Shown here one piece after another: positions 24,126 to 34,356 of a stretch of 64,000 nucleotides of DNA. The position numbers and the translations under genes were made by a program. The notes under the pieces are model-generated. The model did not search any database. It was not told the origin of the DNA and was given only the letters and a program-made list of their open reading frames with translations. Position 1 is the first letter of the stretch. Every line of letters begins with the position of its first letter. The DNA is from an uncultured Altererythrobacter sp. (lineage in GTDB: Bacteria; Pseudomonadota; Alphaproteobacteria; Sphingomonadales; Sphingomonadaceae), in assembly GCA_913055875.1 (NCBI GenBank), contig CAJXJY010000005.1, positions 204,989 to 268,988 of the forward strand. Reading direction: 5' to 3'.

Positions 24126-25750
24126 ACCGGGTGCTGATCCTCGGCGGCTATGGCGGCTTCGGTGCGCGGCTGTCGCGGCGGCTGGCGGCGGATGGGTGGA
24201 CGGTGATCGTGGCGGGGCGCAGCCTCGCCGAGGCCCGCCGCTTCGCCGCGATGCTCGACCGCGCGGAGGCGGTTCGCGCCGACCGCGAGGGCGACCTCGC
24301 GCCGGTCCTGGCCGAGGCGAAACCGGAGCTGCTGGTCGATTGCGCCGGACCGTTCCAGGGCAATTCCTACCGCGTGCCCGAGGCCTGCATCGCGGCGGGG
24401 GTACACTACACCGACCTCGCCGATGCGCGCGATTTCGTGTGTGGGATCGGCGCGCTCGACGAGGCGGCGCGCGCGGGCGGGGTGGCGGTGCTGGCGGGGG
24501 GCTCGACCGTGCCCGCGCTGACCGGCGCGGTGCTGCGCGAACTGACGCGCGGCATGGAGCGCGTCGATGCGGTCGACATGGCGCTCGGCGCGTCGAGCGC
24601 GGCGACCGGCAGCGGTTCGATCGCGCGCGCGGTGCTGAGCTATGCGGGCAAGCCGATCGCAGTGTGGCGCGCGCGTCGCCGGGAGCAGGTGCACGGCATG
24701 TACGGGCTCGAACGGCGGGTATTTCTCGTGCCGGGGTGCAAGCCGGTCGCCCGCTGGGTCGCGCTCGGCGAAGTGCCCGATCTCGACCGCGTGCCCGGCA
24801 ACCTGCCGGGCCGCCCGGCGACGATCTTCCGCGCTGGCAACGAGCGTGTGCTGCACATGTTCGGCGCGCGCGTGCTGTCGGTGGCGGTGCGGAACGGCTG
24901 GCTGAGTTCGCTGCTGCGGCTCGACGGGCTGCTGTTGCCGATCCAGCGCGCCATGGGCCGGTTCGGCAGCGCGCGCTCGGCGATGAGCATCGAGGCGAAG
25001 GGTTGGCTTGGCGGAGAGGCGCTGCTGCGCCGCTGGACGGTGATCGCCGAGGCGGGCGACGGCCCCGAGATCCCGGTGCTGGCGGCGCAACAGGTGGCGC
25101 GCAGGCTGCGCGACGGGACGCTGGAACCCGGAGCGCGCGATACGTCGCGCCTGTTCGATCTCGCGGAATTCGAGCCGCTGCTGGGCGGTCTGAACGCGGC
25201 CGAGCAGATCGACGAGGAGCCGCTCACGCCGCTCTACGCGCGCGTGATGGGCGAGGCCTACGACCGTCTGCCCGCGCCCGTTCGCGACATGCACGCGATT
25301 GCAGGTGATGGCGGTGCCGAGGGGGAGGGGACGGTCGTGCGCGGCTCCGGGTTGCTCGCGCGCCTCGCCGGAGGTTTTGCCGGATTTCCGCCCGCGGGCA
25401 CCTATCCGGTGCATGTCGGTTTCTCCGAGCGCGACGGGGTCGAGACGTGGACGCGCAGCTTCGGCCCGTACCGCTTCGTCAGCCATCTGAGCCGGGCCGG
25501 GGCGCATATCCAGGAGCGTTTCGGCCCGTTGCGTTTCCGCTTCTCGCTACCTGCCGACGAGACCGGCCTCGCCATGGTCTTCAAGGGCTGGAGCGCGTTC
25601 CGCATCCCGCTACCACGGTTCCTCGCTCCGCGCATCGCCGCGAGCGAACGCGCCGAGGGCGAGGATTTCCTGTTCGATGTCGAAGTCGCCCTGCTTCTGG
25701 CCGGGCCGATGGTGCACTATCGCGGGCGGCTCAGGCGGGTTTGGCGCTGA
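24122..25750 (+). CDS. Saccharopine dehydrogenase-like / DUF4166 two-domain protein
   Basis: 542 residues. The N-terminal half is an NAD(P)-binding Rossmann domain ('VLILGGYGGFGARLSRRLAA', then 'LLVDCAGPFQGNSYRVPEAC'), as in saccharopine-dehydrogenase-like reductases. The C-terminal part (about 370-540) fits DUF4166, with 'PAGTYPVHVGFSERDGVETW' and 'RFRFSLPADETGLAMVFKGW'. It is translationally coupled to the DCC protein, a pairing compatible with a shared redox role. The 3' end overlaps convergent ubiG by 20 bases. Confidence 0.9.
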   Translation: MNRVLILGGYGGFGARLSRRLAADGWTVIVAGRSLAEARRFAAMLDRAEAVRADREGDLAPVLAEAKPELLVDCAGPFQGNSYRVPEACIAAGVHYTDLADARDFVCGIGALDEAARAGGVAVLAGGSTVPALTGAVLRELTRGMERVDAVDMALGASSAATGSGSIARAVLSYAGKPIAVWRARRREQVHGMYGLERRVFLVPGCKPVARWVALGEVPDLDRVPGNLPGRPATIFRAGNERVLHMFGARVLSVAVRNGWLSSLLRLDGLLLPIQRAMGRFGSARSAMSIEAKGWLGGEALLRRWTVIAEAGDGPEIPVLAAQQVARRLRDGTLEPGARDTSRLFDLAEFEPLLGGLNAAEQIDEEPLTPLYARVMGEAYDRLPAPVRDMHAIAGDGGAEGEGTVVRGSGLLARLAGGFAGFPPAGTYPVHVGFSERDGVETWTRSFGPYRFVSHLSRAGAHIQERFGPLRFRFSLPADETGLAMVFKGWSAFRIPLPRFLAPRIAASERAEGEDFLFDVEVALLLAGPMVHYRGRLRRVWR

Positions 25751-26501
25751 GGATATAGTTGAGCGACAGATCGTCCGACAGGTGCAGCCCCTTCATCGGC
25801 GAGAAACCGATTCCCTTCATCGCCAGCGGTTCCAGCCCCGCCTCGCGCAGCAGCTCGCACAATTCCTCCGGCGTGACGAAATCGCTCCAATGGTGCGTGC
25901 CTTTCGGGATCATGCCCACCGCCTCCGCGCCCTCGACCAGCAGCAGTTTGGATTGCGGCGTACGGTTTGGCGTTGAGAGGATCGCCAGTCCGCCCGGCAC
26001 GAGCCGCTCCGCCAGCGAGCGCAGCAGCACCGCCTTGTCGGCGACATGTTCGATCACTTCGAGGCAGGTGACGAGGTCGAACCGCCCGAGGTCGAGTTCG
26101 GCCAGCTCGCCCGGCAGATAGCGGATATCGAGCCTGGCCCCGTCCGCATGTGCGGTTGCCGCCGCGACATTCTCCGGCGCCGCATCGACACCGGTTACCG
26201 CAGCGCCGAGCCGCGCGAGCGGTTCGCACAGCAGCCCGGCGCCGCAGCCGACATCGAGCGCGGTCTTCCCTGCGAGCGGTTTCGCGCTCTCCGCATCGCC
26301 GCCCCAATGCTCGTCCACCGCCTCACGGATGAAGCCCAGCCGCACCGGGTTGAGCCGGTGCAGCATTGCGCTCGAGCCCTGCGGGTCCCACCACTCGCGC
26401 GCCAGCCGGCCGAAATGCTCCGCCTCTTCGGGACGGATCGTCGCCCCCCCGGTTGACGGCGGCGTAGAATTGCTACGCGGCGAGGTTGTTGCATCGCTCA
26501 T
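25731..26501 (-). CDS. ubiG: Ubiquinone biosynthesis O-methyltransferase UbiG
   Basis: 256 residues. Methylates the two hydroxyls of the ubiquinone ring (2-polyprenyl-6-hydroxyphenol and 3-demethylubiquinol). The SAM-binding motif is 'ALDVGCGAGLLCEPLARLG' at about residue 80, and 'FDLVTCLEVIEHV' and 'TPNRTPQSKL' are typical UbiG. The N-terminal 'WWDPQGSSAMLHRLNPVRL' is diagnostic. Divergent from lysC, with 56 bases between the starts. Confidence 0.97.
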   Translation of the reverse strand: MSDATTSPRSNSTPPSTGGATIRPEEAEHFGRLAREWWDPQGSSAMLHRLNPVRLGFIREAVDEHWGGDAESAKPLAGKTALDVGCGAGLLCEPLARLGAAVTGVDAAPENVAAATAHADGARLDIRYLPGELAELDLGRFDLVTCLEVIEHVADKAVLLRSLAERLVPGGLAILSTPNRTPQSKLLLVEGAEAVGMIPKGTHHWSDFVTPEELCELLREAGLEPLAMKGIGFSPMKGLHLSDDLSLNYILSAKPA

Positions 26502-26557
26502 GCGCCCCCCCTAACAGCACCGCATTGTCGGCACCAGCGATCGGGAGTGTCCCAGCC

Positions 26558-27850
26558 TTGGCGCGTATCGTGATGAAATTCGGCGGCACTTCGATGGCCG
26601 GGACCGAGCGCATCCGCCGCGTCGCCAATATCGTGCGCCGCCAGCAGGCCGCGAGGGACGGCAAGCTGCAGGAGGTTGCGGTGGTCGTGTCCGCGATGGC
26701 GGGCGAGACCGACCGGCTGGTCAATTTCTGCCGCGAAGCCAATGCGCTGTACGATCCGGCCGAATACGACGTGGTCGTGGCGAGCGGCGAGCAGGTGACT
26801 TCCGGCCTGCTCGCTCTGACGCTGCAGTCATTGGGCTGCAAGGCGCGCAGCTGGCTCGGCTGGCAGATGCCCGTCCGAACCGTCGAGGCGCATGCCAAGG
26901 CACGGATCGACTCCATCGACACGCCGGCGATGGTCGCCTCGATGGAGGCGGGCGAAATCGCAGTAGTGCCGGGTTTCCAGGGCATTTCGGACAATGGCCG
27001 GGTGACCACGCTCGGCCGCGGCGGGTCGGACACTTCGGCGGTGGCGGTGGCGGCGGCGGTCAAGGCCGACCGGTGCGACATCTACACCGATGTCGACGGG
27101 GTCTACACCACCGATCCGCGCATCGTCGCCAAGGCGCGCAAGCTGAAGGCGGTGACCTACGAGGAAATGCTCGAACTGGCCTCGGTCGGCGCCAAGGTGC
27201 TGCAGACCCGCTCGGTCGGGCTGGCGATGAAGGAGGGGGTGCGCGTACAGGTGCTTTCCAGCTTCATCGACGACGACGCGACCCCGGCGGACGAACTGCC
27301 CGGCACGCTGATCGTGTCGGAAGCGGAAATGAACGAATTGGTGGAGAAGGGCGAAATGGAACGCCAGCTGGTAACCGGCATCGCGCACGACAAGAACGAG
27401 GCCAAGGTGATCCTCACCCGCGTCCCCGACAAGCCGGGCGCGGTGGCGCATATCTTCGAGCCGCTCGCCGCGGCGAGCATCAATGTCGACATGATCATCC
27501 AGAACGTCGGACGCGACAAGGGCGAGACCGACGTCACCTTCACCGTCCCGCAGGCCGACCTCGCACGTGCGCAGGCGCTGCTCAAGGACAAGCGCGGCGA
27601 TATCGGCTTCAACCGCATCATCACCGACAGCCGGATCGCCAAGATCAGCGTGGTCGGGGTCGGCATGAAGAGCCATGCGGGCGTCGCCAGCACCATGTTC
27701 CGCGCCTTGAGCGACCGCGGCATCAATATCCAGGCGATCTCGACCAGCGAGATCAAGATCAGCGTGATGATCGACGAGGACGAGACCGAACTGGCGGTGC
27801 GCGTGCTGCACACCGCCTACGGGCTGGATGCCGAGGACGAAGCGGCCTAG
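26558..27850 (+). CDS. lysC: Aspartate kinase
   Basis: 430 residues; phosphorylates aspartate as the entry step to Lys, Met, Thr and Ile synthesis. The start is TTG at 26558, giving MARIVMKFGGTSMAG, the standard N terminus; the frame is open further upstream but that part is not conserved in style. The kinase signature 'TLGRGGSDTSAVAVAAA' is present. The C-terminal third holds two ACT domains ('LTRVPDKPGAVAHIFEPLA' and 'ISVVGVGMKSHAGVASTMF') for feedback control, usually by lysine and threonine. Confidence 0.97.
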   Translation: MARIVMKFGGTSMAGTERIRRVANIVRRQQAARDGKLQEVAVVVSAMAGETDRLVNFCREANALYDPAEYDVVVASGEQVTSGLLALTLQSLGCKARSWLGWQMPVRTVEAHAKARIDSIDTPAMVASMEAGEIAVVPGFQGISDNGRVTTLGRGGSDTSAVAVAAAVKADRCDIYTDVDGVYTTDPRIVAKARKLKAVTYEEMLELASVGAKVLQTRSVGLAMKEGVRVQVLSSFIDDDATPADELPGTLIVSEAEMNELVEKGEMERQLVTGIAHDKNEAKVILTRVPDKPGAVAHIFEPLAAASINVDMIIQNVGRDKGETDVTFTVPQADLARAQALLKDKRGDIGFNRIITDSRIAKISVVGVGMKSHAGVASTMFRALSDRGINIQAISTSEIKISVMIDEDETELAVRVLHTAYGLDAEDEAA

Positions 27851-27859
27851 TCTCGCCCC

Positions 27860-29032
27860 ATGAGCCACACCGCCAAAATCCTCTTGCTCGGCTCGGGCGA
27901 GTTGGGGCGCGAATTCGTCGTCTCGGCCAAGCGGCTCGGTGCATACGTGATCGCCTGCGACGCCTACGACCACGCGCCCGCGATGCAGCTGGCCGATGCG
28001 CGCGAGGTGTTTTCGATGCTCGACGGCGCGCGGCTTCGCGAGGTGGTCCAAAAGCACCGCCCCGATTTCGTCGTGCCCGAGATCGAGGCGATCCGCACCG
28101 AGGTGCTGGGCGAAGTCGAAGCCGAGGGCGTCAACATCGTGCCCTCGGCGCGCGCGACCCAGCTGACCATGAACCGCGACGCGATCCGCGACCTTGCCGC
28201 GCACGAACTCGGCCTCAATGTCGCGGTCTTCGAATATGCCGAGAGCCTCGATGAATTGCGGCAGGCGAGCGAAACCACCGGCTTCCCGTGCATCGTCAAG
28301 CCGGTGATGTCGTCTTCGGGCAAGGGGCAGAGCCGGGTCGAGGATCATGCGGGCCTCGATGCCGCGTGGGACTACGCCGTCGCGGGCATGCGCGGCGACC
28401 GCCGGCGGGTGATCGTCGAGGAAGTGATCCCGTTCGACTATGAGATCACGCTGCTGACCGTGCGGCATGCGGGCGGGGTGTCCTTCTGCCCGCCGATCGG
28501 CCACCGGCAGGAACGCGGCGACTACCAGGAAAGCTGGCAGCCGATGGCGATGTCCGATGCCGCCGTGACCACGGCGCAGGACATGGCGCGGCGGGTCGTC
28601 GAAGCCCTGGCGGGCGATGGCAGGGGTTACGGGTTGTTCGGGGTCGAATTCTTCGTGGTCGACGACGAGGTGATCTTTTCCGAACTCAGCCCGCGCCCGC
28701 ACGATACCGGGATGGTGACGCTGGTGAGCCAGAACTTGAGCGAATTCGACCTCCATGCGCGCGCGATCATGGGGCTGCCGGTGCCTGCCGAGATCCGCGC
28801 GCGGCCGTCGGCCAGCGCAGTGATCCTCGCCGACCGCGACAGCGAAACGCTGTCCTATGCCGGGCTCGCCGAGGCGATGGCGGAGAGCGCCGATGTCCGC
28901 ATTTTCGGCAAGCCCACTTCGCGGCCCTGGCGCAGGATGGGCGTGGCGCTGGCGACGGGAAGCTCGACCGGCGAGGCCCGCCGCCTCGCGAGCGAAGCGG
29001 CGGGCCGGGTACGGATCGAATACGGGGCCTGA
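27860..29032 (+). CDS. purT: Formate-dependent phosphoribosylglycinamide formyltransferase
   Basis: 390 residues. ATP-grasp enzyme making formyl-GAR from GAR, formate and ATP in purine synthesis, a folate-independent alternative to PurN. Visible are '[20 protein letters not shown]' at the N terminus, '[11 protein letters not shown]' (ATP loop), and '[15 protein letters not shown]' near the metal site, all typical of PurT. It starts 9 bases after lysC, so the two are probably cotranscribed. Confidence 0.97.
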   Translation: MSHTAKILLLGSGELGREFVVSAKRLGAYVIACDAYDHAPAMQLADAREVFSMLDGARLREVVQKHRPDFVVPEIEAIRTEVLGEVEAEGVNIVPSARATQLTMNRDAIRDLAAHELGLNVAVFEYAESLDELRQASETTGFPCIVKPVMSSSGKGQSRVEDHAGLDAAWDYAVAGMRGDRRRVIVEEVIPFDYEITLLTVRHAGGVSFCPPIGHRQERGDYQESWQPMAMSDAAVTTAQDMARRVVEALAGDGRGYGLFGVEFFVVDDEVIFSELSPRPHDTGMVTLVSQNLSEFDLHARAIMGLPVPAEIRARPSASAVILADRDSETLSYAGLAEAMAESADVRIFGKPTSRPWRRMGVALATGSSTGEARRLASEAAGRVRIEYGA

Positions 29033-29063
29033 CTGCCCCGCTGCGCGGTGTTGCGCCCCGCTC

Positions 29064-30587
29064 TTATCCGCCCCCGATCGATTTTGCCGAGGCCATGCCC
29101 GGAGCGGTCGATTTGCCGCCGATCTTGTCGCGCACCGCCTTTTCGATGCGCCCGCCGATATCGGTATCGACATTGCGCCAGTATTCGAACGCGCGCACCA
29201 GCACCTTTTCGCTGACGCCGTCGGCGAGGTGGCCGGCGACGTTCGATACGAAGCGTTCGCGCTGGGCGTCGTCCATCACGTCATTGACCAGCGCGCGGGC
29301 CTGGCTCCAGTCGTCGTCGTCCTTGCGCAGCGTATAGGCCTGGCGCACCATGTCGCCATCGGCGTGCCACAGCCCCGCTTCGCCGCCGGGGTAGGCCTGC
29401 GCCGCCGGTCCACCGTACGAATTGGGCGCGTAGACCGGATCGAGTGCGTTCTCGGTCCGCATATGGCCCGCGCGGCTGTAGGAATGGACCGGACAGCGCG
29501 GCTTGTTGACCGGGATCTGCTTGTAGTTGACCCCCAGCCGCGCGCGGTGCGCATCGGCATAGGAGAAGCCGCGGGCCAGCAACATCTTGTCGGGCGACAG
29601 GCCGATGCCGGGCACCATGTTGTTCGGCTCGAAGGCGAGCTGTTCGATCTGCGTGTCCCAGTCGACCGGATTTTCGTCCAGCGTCAGCGTGCCGACCTCA
29701 ATCAGCGGATAGTCCTCGTGCGGCCAGACCTTGGTGAGATCGAACGGGTTGATGCGATAGGTCCTGGCGTCTTCATACGGCATCACCTGCCATTTGAGCG
29801 TCCAGCTGGGGTGATCGCCCGCGTGGATCGCATCGAACAGGTCGCGGCGGTGGTAGTCGCTGTCCTCGCCGGCTTTCTTGACCGCCTCGTCCTGCGTCAG
29901 GTGGGCGTTGCCGCTTTCGTCGCCGACCTCGGTATGGAAGTGGAACTTGACCCAGAACTTCTCGCCATCTTCGTTCGTCAGCATGTAGGTGTGGCTCGAA
30001 TAGCCGTTCATTTCGCGCCAGTTCTTAGGCACGCCGCGATCGCCCATAAGATAGGTGACCTGGTGCGCGCTTTCCGGGCTCAGCGTCCAGAAATCCCACA
30101 TCATGTCGTGATCGCGCAGGCCGTTGTCGGCACGGCGCTTCTGGCTGCGGATGAAGTTCTGGAATTTGATCGGGTCGCGGATGAAGAAGATCGGCGTGTT
30201 GTTGCCGACCATGTCGAAATTGCCGTCTTCGGTGTAGAACTTGACCGAGAAACCACGCGGGTCGCGCCAGGTGTCGGGGCTGCCGCGCTCGCCGGCCACG
30301 GTCGAGAAGCGCACGGCGACGTCGGTCTTGGCGCCGGGCTGGAACAGCTTCGCCTTGGTGTATCGGGAGACGTCGCCGGTGGTCTCGAAATGGCCGAACG
30401 CGCCCGAGCCCTTGGCATGCGGCTGGCGTTCGGGAATCCGCTCGCGGTTAAAGTTCGCCATCTGCTCGAGCAGATAGTGATCGTGCAGCACGATCGGGCC
30501 GTCGCGGCCGATGGTCAGCGAGTGCTCGTCGCTCTGCACGCGGATACCCGCATCCGTGGTGGTGGGGGGTACGGTCTTGTCGGCCAT
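29064..30587 (-). CDS. katA: Monofunctional heme catalase
   Basis: 507 residues. Catalytic His57 in '[16 protein letters not shown]', Asn129 in '[13 protein letters not shown]', and the proximal heme Tyr in '[15 protein letters not shown]'. The size is that of small-subunit (clade 3-like) catalases, which dismutate hydrogen peroxide in the cytoplasm. The start is the ATG ending at 30587 (MADKTVPP). The frame remains open to 30728, but that would run through the katG terminator, so the extension is rejected. It follows katG on the same strand but after the terminator, implying its own promoter in 30588-30680. Confidence 0.97.
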   Translation of the reverse strand: MADKTVPPTTTDAGIRVQSDEHSLTIGRDGPIVLHDHYLLEQMANFNRERIPERQPHAKGSGAFGHFETTGDVSRYTKAKLFQPGAKTDVAVRFSTVAGERGSPDTWRDPRGFSVKFYTEDGNFDMVGNNTPIFFIRDPIKFQNFIRSQKRRADNGLRDHDMMWDFWTLSPESAHQVTYLMGDRGVPKNWREMNGYSSHTYMLTNEDGEKFWVKFHFHTEVGDESGNAHLTQDEAVKKAGEDSDYHRRDLFDAIHAGDHPSWTLKWQVMPYEDARTYRINPFDLTKVWPHEDYPLIEVGTLTLDENPVDWDTQIEQLAFEPNNMVPGIGLSPDKMLLARGFSYADAHRARLGVNYKQIPVNKPRCPVHSYSRAGHMRTENALDPVYAPNSYGGPAAQAYPGGEAGLWHADGDMVRQAYTLRKDDDDWSQARALVNDVMDDAQRERFVSNVAGHLADGVSEKVLVRAFEYWRNVDTDIGGRIEKAVRDKIGGKSTAPGMASAKSIGGG

Positions 30588-30681
30588 GGCGGCGCCCTTT
30601 CCTGTTGGATATGAAGGAAATACGGGCGCCGTGCCGCTGCGTTCCGCGCGCAAACCGCGGAAAACCCGTTCAGCACAATCG

Positions 30682-30719
30682 GAAAAACAAAAAGCCCCCG
30701 GCGTTTGCGCCGGGGGCTT
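30682..30719 (-). terminator. Rho-independent terminator of katG
   Basis: Perfect 12-bp stem (30692-30703 with 30708-30719, loop TTTG). On the minus strand it is followed by TTTGTTTTTCC, a good T tract. It lies just after the katG stop and before katA. Confidence 0.9.
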
Positions 30720-30743
30720 CGTTTTCACGTGTCGGAAGCGCGA

Positions 30744-32942
30744 TCAGTTCAGGTCGAACCGGTCGGCGTCCATCACCTTGGTCCAAGCCGCGACGAAGTC
30801 GTCGACGAACTTCGCTTCGTGGCCGTTCTCGGCATAGACCTCGGCGACGGCGCGGAGCTGCGAATTGGAGCCGAACACCAGGTCGGTGCGCGTGGCGTGC
30901 CACAGTTCCTCGCCGGTCTTGCGGCATTTGCCGACGAATTCCTCGTCGCCGCTCTCGTCGACGACCTTCCACTCCACGCCCATCGTGAGCAGGTTGGTGA
31001 AGAAGTCGTTCGACAGCACGCCGGGCTTGTCCGTCAACACGCCGATCCGGTTGCCGTGCGCGGCATGTTTCGACACCGCGCCGAGTGCGCGCATCCCGCC
31101 GACCAGCACGGTCATCTCCGGCACCGACAGGCCGAGCAGGTTCGCCCGGTCGATCAGCAGGTCCTCGGTCTTCACCGTGGCCTTGGTCTTGAGATAGTTG
31201 CGGAACCCGTCGGCGAGCGGCTCGAGCGGCTCCCAGCTCTCGGCATCGAAATCCTCGCGCTTCGCATCGCCGCGGCCGGTGGTGACGTCGACGCTGACAT
31301 CGAAACCGCCGTCCCCGGCCGCCTTTTCGACCGCCGCGGCACCGCCGAGCACGATCGCATCGGCCATGGAGATATCGCCGCGGATTTCGTCGAGCCTGGC
31401 AAGCACCTTGCCCAGTTCCTCGGGATCGTTGACCGCCCAGTTCTTCAGTTCGTCGAAGCGGATATGCGCGCCGTTGGCGCCGCCGCGATGGTCCGAATTG
31501 CGGTAGGTCGAGGCCGAGGCCCACGCCGCCTTGACCAGTTCGCTGACTGAGAGCCCGCTATCGAGCACCTTGGCCTTGAACGCCGCAGCATCGCTGTCGG
31601 ACACGGGCGTTCCGGCGGGGATCGGATCCTGCCAGATCAGGTCCTCGCCCGGCACTTCCGGGCCGAGATAGCGGACCTTGGGGCCCATGTCGCGGTGGGT
31701 GAGCTTGAACCATGCGCGGGCGAAGGCGTCCTTGAACGCTTCGTGATCGGTGCGGAATTTCTCGGCGATCTTGCGGTATTCCGGATCGCGCTTGAGCTGC
31801 ATGTCCGCCGTGGTCATGATCGTCGGCACCTTTTTGGAAGGATCGCGCGCGTCGGGCGCCATGTCTTCTTCCTTCGGGTCGATCGGGGTCCACTGGTTTG
31901 CACCGGCCGGACTCTGGGTGAGCTCGTAATCGTAATCGAGCAGCAGGCGGAAATAGTTTTCCGACCAGCTGTCGGGCGTGTTGGTCCACGCACCCTCGAT
32001 GCCCGAGGTGGTGATGTGCCCCTTGCCGATCTCTTCCGGATCGGTGAGCCAGCCGAAGCCCATGTGCTGCATCGCTTCGCTCTCGGGCGAGCCGCTGAAG
32101 CTGTCCGCCGGAGCGGCGCCGTGGCACTTGCCGAAGGTGTGACCGCCGGCGGTGAGCGCGACGGTTTCCTCGTCGTTCATCGCCATCCGGGCGAAGGTTT
32201 CGCGCATGTCGCGCGCCATGCCTTCGTCGTCGTGCGGGTTGCCCTGCGGGCCTTCGGGGTTGACGTAGATCAGACCCATCTGGATCGCCGCGAGCGGGGT
32301 TTCGAGCGCCTTGCCTTCGTCCGGATTGATACGCGTGGGGGCGTCTTCGTTGACCCACTGATCCTCGGTGCCCCAATAGACCGTTTCCGGCTCGAACACG
32401 TCCTTGCGGCCGCCGCCGAAGCCGAAGGTCGGGCCGCCCATGCTTTCGATGGCGACGTTGCCGGTCAGCACGAACAGGTCGGCCCAGCTGATGTGTTTGC
32501 CGTATTTCTGCTTGATCGGCCACAGCAGGCGGCGCGCCTTGTCGAGATTGCCGTTGTCGGGCCAGCTGTTGAGCGGGGCGAAGCGTTGCTGCCCGCTCGA
32601 CGCACCGCCGCGGCCGTCGCTGGTACGATAGGTGCCCGCGGCGTGCCACGCCATGCGGATGAAGAACGGGCCGTAATGCCCGTAATCGGCCGGCCACCAT
32701 TCCTGGCTGTCGGTCATCAGCGCGGTCAGGTCCGCCTTGAGCGCCTTGTAATCGATCGCGTTGAACGCCTCGGCATAATCGAAATCGTCGCCCATCGGAT
32801 CGGGGTTCTTGCCGCCCTGCGTCAGGATCGAGAGATCGAGCGCGTCGGGCCACCAGTCGCGGTTGGTCCGCCCGAACAGCGCGCGCGTGTCGCCGTCGCC
32901 GCCGAAGGGGCAGCCACTGATTTCACCTGTCTTGGCATCCAT
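30744..32942 (-). CDS. katG: Catalase-peroxidase
   Basis: 732 residues with the duplicated peroxidase architecture of KatG. The distal site is '[11 protein letters not shown]' (Arg96, Trp99, His100) and the proximal His268 is in 'AGGHTFGK'. The Trp-Tyr-Met crosslink needed for catalase activity is conserved: Trp99, Tyr226 ('IYVNPEGP') and Met253 ('[10 protein letters not shown]'). It removes peroxide and can oxidise other substrates. No signal peptide. Divergent from a nitronate monooxygenase-like gene across a 279-bp intergenic region. Confidence 0.98.
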   Translation of the reverse strand: MDAKTGEISGCPFGGDGDTRALFGRTNRDWWPDALDLSILTQGGKNPDPMGDDFDYAEAFNAIDYKALKADLTALMTDSQEWWPADYGHYGPFFIRMAWHAAGTYRTSDGRGGASSGQQRFAPLNSWPDNGNLDKARRLLWPIKQKYGKHISWADLFVLTGNVAIESMGGPTFGFGGGRKDVFEPETVYWGTEDQWVNEDAPTRINPDEGKALETPLAAIQMGLIYVNPEGPQGNPHDDEGMARDMRETFARMAMNDEETVALTAGGHTFGKCHGAAPADSFSGSPESEAMQHMGFGWLTDPEEIGKGHITTSGIEGAWTNTPDSWSENYFRLLLDYDYELTQSPAGANQWTPIDPKEEDMAPDARDPSKKVPTIMTTADMQLKRDPEYRKIAEKFRTDHEAFKDAFARAWFKLTHRDMGPKVRYLGPEVPGEDLIWQDPIPAGTPVSDSDAAAFKAKVLDSGLSVSELVKAAWASASTYRNSDHRGGANGAHIRFDELKNWAVNDPEELGKVLARLDEIRGDISMADAIVLGGAAAVEKAAGDGGFDVSVDVTTGRGDAKREDFDAESWEPLEPLADGFRNYLKTKATVKTEDLLIDRANLLGLSVPEMTVLVGGMRALGAVSKHAAHGNRIGVLTDKPGVLSNDFFTNLLTMGVEWKVVDESGDEEFVGKCRKTGEELWHATRTDLVFGSNSQLRAVAEVYAENGHEAKFVDDFVAAWTKVMDADRFDLN

Positions 32943-33152
32943 TGTCTGTGTTCTCCTGCTCAATATGTTCGAGTCGAAATTTCGTGGGTACGATTTACGC
33001 GTCCGCGCCAATCGAGTGAAGCAATTAACTCCTGTCAGGCTTATCGGGAAAAGCGATCACACTAACGGTTGGGACCGCATCGCCTGCCTCACCGGATTCA
33101 ATGGCAGGCGGACCACTTCGTTCCGTCGCTTGCCGCAATGCGCCGCGCCGCG

Positions 33153-33191
33153 GCCACTTGCCGCCGCCACATGCCGCCGCCACTTGCCGCC
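33153..33191. repeat. Three tandem copies of a 13-bp unit upstream of the nitronate monooxygenase gene
   Basis: Units GCCACTTGCCGCC, GCCACATGCCGCC and GCCACTTGCCGCC at 33153-33165, 33166-33178 and 33179-33191; more degenerate copies seem to precede them. They lie 30 bases upstream of the start at 33222. They could be a slippage-prone minisatellite or an array of protein sites. The rest of 32943-33221 shows no ORF. Confidence 0.8.
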
Positions 33192-33221
33192 AATAGCCGT
33201 GCCGCCTAAGCGCTTCTACCC

Positions 33222-34253
33222 ATGAGCAACTATCCCAAGACCAGCCGCCTGATGCAGCGCGGCAGCGATTTTCTCGGCTGCGACCATGCGATCCTGTGCG
33301 GGGCGATGAGCTGGGTTTCGGAGCGCAATCTCGTCTCGGCGATCAGCAATGCCGGCGGGTTCGGCGTGATCGCCTGCGGCGCGATGACGCCCGACCTGCT
33401 CGACACCGAAATCGCCGAAACCAGGGCGCGCACCGATCGGCCGTTCGGGGTCAATCTGATCACCATGCACCCCGATCTGTTCGACCTGATCGCGGTGTGC
33501 GAGAAACACGCGGTGAGCCACGTCGTGCTCGCCGGAGGTATCCCGCCCAAGGGCAGCGTCGAGGCGATCAAGGCCTATAAACCAAAAAACAGCGCCAATC
33601 CCGCGAAAGTAATCTGCTTCGCGCCGACGCTGGCGCTGGCGAAGAAGCTGCTGCGTTCCGGCGCCGATGCGCTGGTGATCGAGGGGATGGAGGCGGGCGG
33701 CCACATCGGCCCGGTCTCGACCAGCGTGCTGGCGCAGGAAATGCTGCCCGAGCTGAGCGAGGAGCACCTGATCTTCGTCGCCGGCGGGATCGGGCGCGGT
33801 TCGGCGATCGCCGGCTATCTCGAAATGGGTGCGGCGGGCGTGCAGCTCGGCACGCGCTTCGCCTGCGCCACCGAGAGTATCGCGCATCCCGATTTCAAGA
33901 GGGCGTTCTTCCGCGCCAGCGCGCGCGACGCGGTCGCCAGCGTGCAGGTCGACCCTCGCCTGCCGGTGATCCCGGTGCGCGCGCTCAAGAACAAGGGCAC
34001 CGAGGAATTCACCGCCAAGCAGCGCGAGGTCGCCGCCGTGCTCGACCGCGAGGAGATCGCGATGGCCGAGGCGCAGCTGCAGATCGAGCACTACTGGGCC
34101 GGCGCGCTGCGCCGCGCGGTGATCGACGGCGATGTCGAGGGCGGCAGCCTGATGGCGGGGCAATCCGTGGGCATGCTCAAGGAGGAAGAGCCGGTCGCGA
34201 GCATCATCGCCAAGCTGATGGCGCAGAGCGAGGAAGCGCTGACGCGGCGCTAG
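33222..34253 (+). CDS. Nitronate monooxygenase / FMN-dependent dioxygenase family
   Basis: 343 residues, a TIM-barrel FMN enzyme of the 2-nitropropane dioxygenase / FabK-like family. Supporting motifs are 'CGAMSWVSERNLVSAISNAGGFGVI' near the N terminus, 'VIEGMEAGGHIGP' (phosphate-binding and catalytic His region) and 'FVAGGIGRGSAIAGYLEMGAAGVQLGTRF' in the C-terminal half. Family members oxidise nitronates or act as enoyl-ACP reductases; this subgroup is usually annotated as a flavin-dependent oxidoreductase of unclear substrate. Confidence 0.92.
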   Translation: MSNYPKTSRLMQRGSDFLGCDHAILCGAMSWVSERNLVSAISNAGGFGVIACGAMTPDLLDTEIAETRARTDRPFGVNLITMHPDLFDLIAVCEKHAVSHVVLAGGIPPKGSVEAIKAYKPKNSANPAKVICFAPTLALAKKLLRSGADALVIEGMEAGGHIGPVSTSVLAQEMLPELSEEHLIFVAGGIGRGSAIAGYLEMGAAGVQLGTRFACATESIAHPDFKRAFFRASARDAVASVQVDPRLPVIPVRALKNKGTEEFTAKQREVAAVLDREEIAMAEAQLQIEHYWAGALRRAVIDGDVEGGSLMAGQSVGMLKEEEPVASIIAKLMAQSEEALTRR

Positions 34254-34356
34254 CGAAACGGCCCGCTCGTCCAGCGAGCATGTCGTTGGTAGAGTGCCGC
34301 TTCAAACGATGCGGCTGCCATGCTTGCCTTGCCGTCAAGTATGGGGAGGGACGCAC

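Noticed and set aside
30588..30728. 47-residue N-terminal extension of katA
   Set aside because: It runs across the katG terminator and is rich in Pro and Arg. MADKTVPP at 30587 matches catalase N termini.
33153..33191. CRISPR array
   Set aside because: The units are contiguous 13-mers without spacers, and no cas genes are present in the window.
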